Source: Halobacteriales archaeon
GTDB lineage: Archaea; Halobacteriota; Halobacteria; Halorutilales; JAHENH01
Reading direction: 5' to 3'
DNA: 6,648 bases
NCBI GenBank assembly: GCA_018609935.1
Contig: JAHENH010000041.1
Coordinates: forward strand, 1 to 6,648
Made by a program: the position numbers and the translations under genes. The notes beneath the pieces are model-generated. The model was not told the DNA's origin, searched no databases, and worked only from the letters and a program-made list of their open reading frames with translations. Below, one piece after another: positions 5,258-6,648 of the stretch. Position 1 is the first letter of the stretch. Every line of letters begins with the position of its first letter.

Positions 5258-5512
5258 ATACAAACAAACCCTAAATAACCAATCAATATATAAAAAATCT
5301 TCATAAAAAACAGAATAGACCACATACCTCACTAAACCCCCCATACAATATACAGAAACTGATAGCACAGACTAAATATTTCTGAATTTTGTGGCTCAAT
5401 TAGAAATAATTGTGGATATTTATTGAGCTAAATCAATTCTTAATTAAGTCTAAATAGGTCTAGAGTATAGATATTGAGATAAATTATTATTTAAAATATT
5501 TCTATTAGATAA
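5258..5512. other. Intergenic spacer with one perfect 7-bp inverted repeat
   Basis: No gene is supported. The plus strand right behind the stop is rich in A and C (a C-run lies at about 5336-5342). An inverted repeat GCTCAAT (5394-5400) and ATTGAGC (5422-5428) encloses 21 bases and could form a hairpin or bind a dimeric regulator. The rest is AT-rich, with no TATA box I can link to a gene. Confidence 0.45.
5394..5428. repeat. Inverted repeat GCTCAAT / ATTGAGC
   Basis: The two 7-bp arms match perfectly, with a further G-T wobble possible at the outer edge. It lies in the gap between the membrane protein gene and the split regulator. Its role is unknown: an operator, a processed hairpin or chance are all possible. 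Confidence 0.4.
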
Positions 5513-5614
5513 TTAATATACGGTTATAGATTTTTTATGCTTGATTTCTTCAAATTTTTCTTCAAATTTTGGTGTTATTTGGTCTAAACTATTGAGATCT
5601 ATATCTTCTGACAT
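5513..5614 (-). pseudogene. N-terminal half of a ribbon-helix-helix (CopG-like) regulator, or a 33-residue protein
   Basis: The minus strand encodes 33 residues. They begin M-S-E-D-I-D-L, run through an acidic stretch with a tandem K-F-E-E-K-F-E-E, and end K-K-S-I-T-V-Y before TAA. Such a charged N-terminal extension leading into an I-T-V-Y strand is how several haloarchaeal CopG-like proteins begin; the next residues would normally be L-P-E-D-L. Exactly that continuation (L-T-V-S-L-Q-E-D-L) starts at 5721 on the other strand. I therefore read it as the front half of a gene broken by inversion, although a stand-alone small protein cannot be excluded. A TATA-like TTTTATTTT on the minus strand (5645-5637) lies about 27 bases before the ATG, so the fragment is probably still transcribed, leftward. 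Confidence 0.5.
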
Positions 5615-5636
5615 AGAATAAGAAATAGGAAACATC

Positions 5637-5645
5637 AAAATAAAA
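5637..5645 (-). promoter_or_regulatory. TATA-like box facing left, away from the methyltransferase
   Basis: TTTTATTTT on the minus strand is centred 27 bases before the ATG at 5614, as expected for a leaderless archaeal gene. It lies inside the segment bounded by the short inverted repeats 5518-5526 and 5722-5730, so inversion of that segment would point it toward the regulator remnant and the methyltransferase. Confidence 0.45.
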
Positions 5646-5720
5646 CATAGTTAATAAATAAACAATTAAATAAATAGGTAATAACGAGATGTGAGTTAGA
5701 ATATAGGATGGTGTAGGTAA

Positions 5721-5853
5721 TTAACTGTATCACTTCAGGAAGATCTTATAGATGAAATAGAGGAACAACTAGAATATGGGAGGGGATAGTAGGTATGAAT
5801 CGATCCGAGAAGCTATACAGCAAAGACTAGAAAAACAGAAAAGTAAAAACTAA
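5721..5853 (+). pseudogene. Ribbon-helix-helix (CopG-like) regulator, C-terminal part, frameshifted
   Basis: The frame at 5721 gives L-T-V-S-L-Q-E-D-L-I-D-E-I-E-E-Q-L-E-Y-G-R and then meets TAG at 5787. Dropping one G from the run of four at 5782-5785 continues it as D-S-R-Y-E-S-I-R-E-A-I-Q-Q-R-L-E-K-Q, ending with TAA at 5851-5853. Together this is a standard ribbon-helix-helix DNA-binding domain: beta strand (T-V-S-L), helix A, turn, helix B (S-I-R-E-A-I). There is no start codon; a TAA sits immediately upstream at 5718. The missing front matches the minus-strand fragment at 5614-5513. The last codon lies 11 bases before the methyltransferase ATG, so in its intact form the gene was probably cotranscribed with, and perhaps regulated, that gene. 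It is non-functional as written, unless the G-run is a sequencing error. Confidence 0.75.
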
Positions 5854-5864
5854 AAAAATTTCGA

Positions 5865-6648
5865 ATGGTTGAGTTTAAAACAAAACACAAAGTCTTAATT
5901 GAAGACTCAAGAGATATGGGTGGTGTGGATGATGGGTCTGTAGACCTTGTTGTCACTTCTCCTCCTTATCCAATGATAGAGATGTGGGATAGACAGTTCG
6001 GAGAACTAAACCCAGAAATAAAGGATGCCTTAGAGCGTGAGGATGGTGATAGAGCTTTTGATATGATGCATCAAGAACTAAAAAAGGTTTGGAGCAATAT
6101 CTATAGAGTATTAAAAAGTGGGGGTATTGCTTGTATTAATATTGGGGATGCTACACGAAAACTAGATACTACTTTTCAGTTGTATCCCAATCATTCTCGC
6201 ATAATTGAATGTTTCAGAGATCTAGGCTTTGAGTCTTTGCCTGTAATTCTTTGGAGAAAGCCAACTAATAGTCCTACCAAGTTCATGGGTAGTGGAACCA
6301 TACCACCAAACGCATATGTAACCTTAGAACATGAATATATACTGATTTTCCGTAAGGATGGTAAACGTAGATTCAATGACTCAAGTCAGAGATATAAAAG
6401 CAGTTACTTTTGGGAAGAACGCAACCAATGGTTCTCAGATCTGTGGATGAACATAACAGGAACACTACAGGAGTTAGAACATGAAAAACTTAGGGAGCGT
6501 ACCGCTGCATATCCATTTGAGTTGGCATACAGGTTGATACAGATGTATAGTGTATACAAAGATACAGTATTAGATCCATTTCTTGGTACTGGAACTACAA
6601 CTCTTGCGTCCATGATTTCTGGAAGGGATTCTATTGGGATAGAGATAG
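5865..6648 (+). CDS. Beta-class DNA methyltransferase, likely CTAG-specific N4-cytosine (Zim / M.MthZI-like), 3' end outside window
   Basis: The frame is open for 261 codons to the window edge and lacks only its last residues. Motif IV T-S-P-P-Y-P (31-36) comes before motif [10 protein letters not shown] (237-245). This order defines the beta class, and S-P-P-Y is typical of N4-cytosine enzymes. Between them, P-M-I-E-M-W-D (36-42), [29 protein letters not shown] and Y-F-W-E-E-R-N resemble the CTAG methyltransferases of haloarchaea (Zim) and Methanothermobacter (M.MthZI). CTAG specificity is inferred from that memory, not proven. It would transfer a methyl group from S-adenosylmethionine to DNA in the cytoplasm. 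No restriction enzyme is visible, and it may be an orphan. It follows the broken regulator by 11 bases. Its GC content is higher than that of its neighbours, and no clear TATA box precedes it. Confidence 0.9.
   Translation, partial: MVEFKTKHKVLIEDSRDMGGVDDGSVDLVVTSPPYPMIEMWDRQFGELNPEIKDALEREDGDRAFDMMHQELKKVWSNIYRVLKSGGIACINIGDATRKLDTTFQLYPNHSRIIECFRDLGFESLPVILWRKPTNSPTKFMGSGTIPPNAYVTLEHEYILIFRKDGKRRFNDSSQRYKSSYFWEERNQWFSDLWMNITGTLQELEHEKLRERTAAYPFELAYRLIQMYSVYKDTVLDPFLGTGTTTLASMISGRDSIGIEI

Noticed and set aside
6191..6613. Two minus-strand open frames opposite the methyltransferase
   Set aside because: The plus strand encodes a continuous methyltransferase with both signature motifs.
1..6648. 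CRISPR array, tRNA or rRNA genes
   Set aside because: I found no regularly spaced repeats, no cloverleaf with a TTC-type arm and no rRNA-like sequence on either strand.

Overview
The window reads as DNA from a low-GC euryarchaeon allied to the haloarchaea. By eye about one third of the bases are G or C. The evidence for the lineage is a Tat-exported, lipid-anchored halocyanin-type copper protein, a protein of the haloarchaeal DUF7490 type with a PGF-CTERM sorting tail, the right ends of haloarchaeal-type TnpB (IS200/IS605) elements, a CTAG-type N4-cytosine methyltransferase resembling haloarchaeal Zim and M.MthZI, and archaeal TATA boxes about 25 bases upstream of leaderless ATG codons. The proteins are rich in Lys, Asn, Ile and Gln rather than strongly acidic. 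A deep-branching or AT-rich relative of Halobacteria (for example Methanonatronarchaeia- or Hikarchaeia-like) is therefore more likely than a classical haloarchaeon, but this placement is inference.

Layout. 1-549: C-terminal 182 residues of an unrecognised His-containing protein. 596-1048: halocyanin-like blue copper lipoprotein. 1048-1670: wreck of a pyridine-nucleotide-disulfide oxidoreductase starting exactly at the halocyanin stop. 1704-2001: AT-rich spacer. 2002-2190: small four-Cys zinc protein. 2207-2413: possible gene remnant. 2461-2709 (minus): GIY-YIG nuclease of the YhbQ/UPF0213 type. 2735-2796 and 3174-3363: two TnpB-element right ends pointing at each other, the second still attached to the last 39 codons of tnpB. 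Between them lies a 42-residue Cys-rich mini-protein gene (2928-3056). 3410-4673: a two-gene operon overlapping by 8 bases, encoding the PGF-CTERM surface protein and a small two-helix membrane protein. 4982-5257: another small two-helix membrane protein. 5513-5853: two halves of a ribbon-helix-helix (CopG-like) regulator lying on opposite strands. 5865-6648: the DNA methyltransferase, cut by the window edge.

The window is a patchwork of cell-surface genes and decaying accessory DNA rather than one pathway. The most interesting spot is 5513-5865. Inverting about 200 bp between two short inverted repeats (5518-5526 and 5722-5730) would rejoin the two regulator halves and turn an archaeal promoter to face the methyltransferase. 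That suggests a past or present inversion upstream of a DNA modification gene. The other notable features are the two facing TnpB right ends around the Cys-rich mini-gene, and an imperfect repeat of about 82-86 bp found at one of those ends and again 1.6 kb away.
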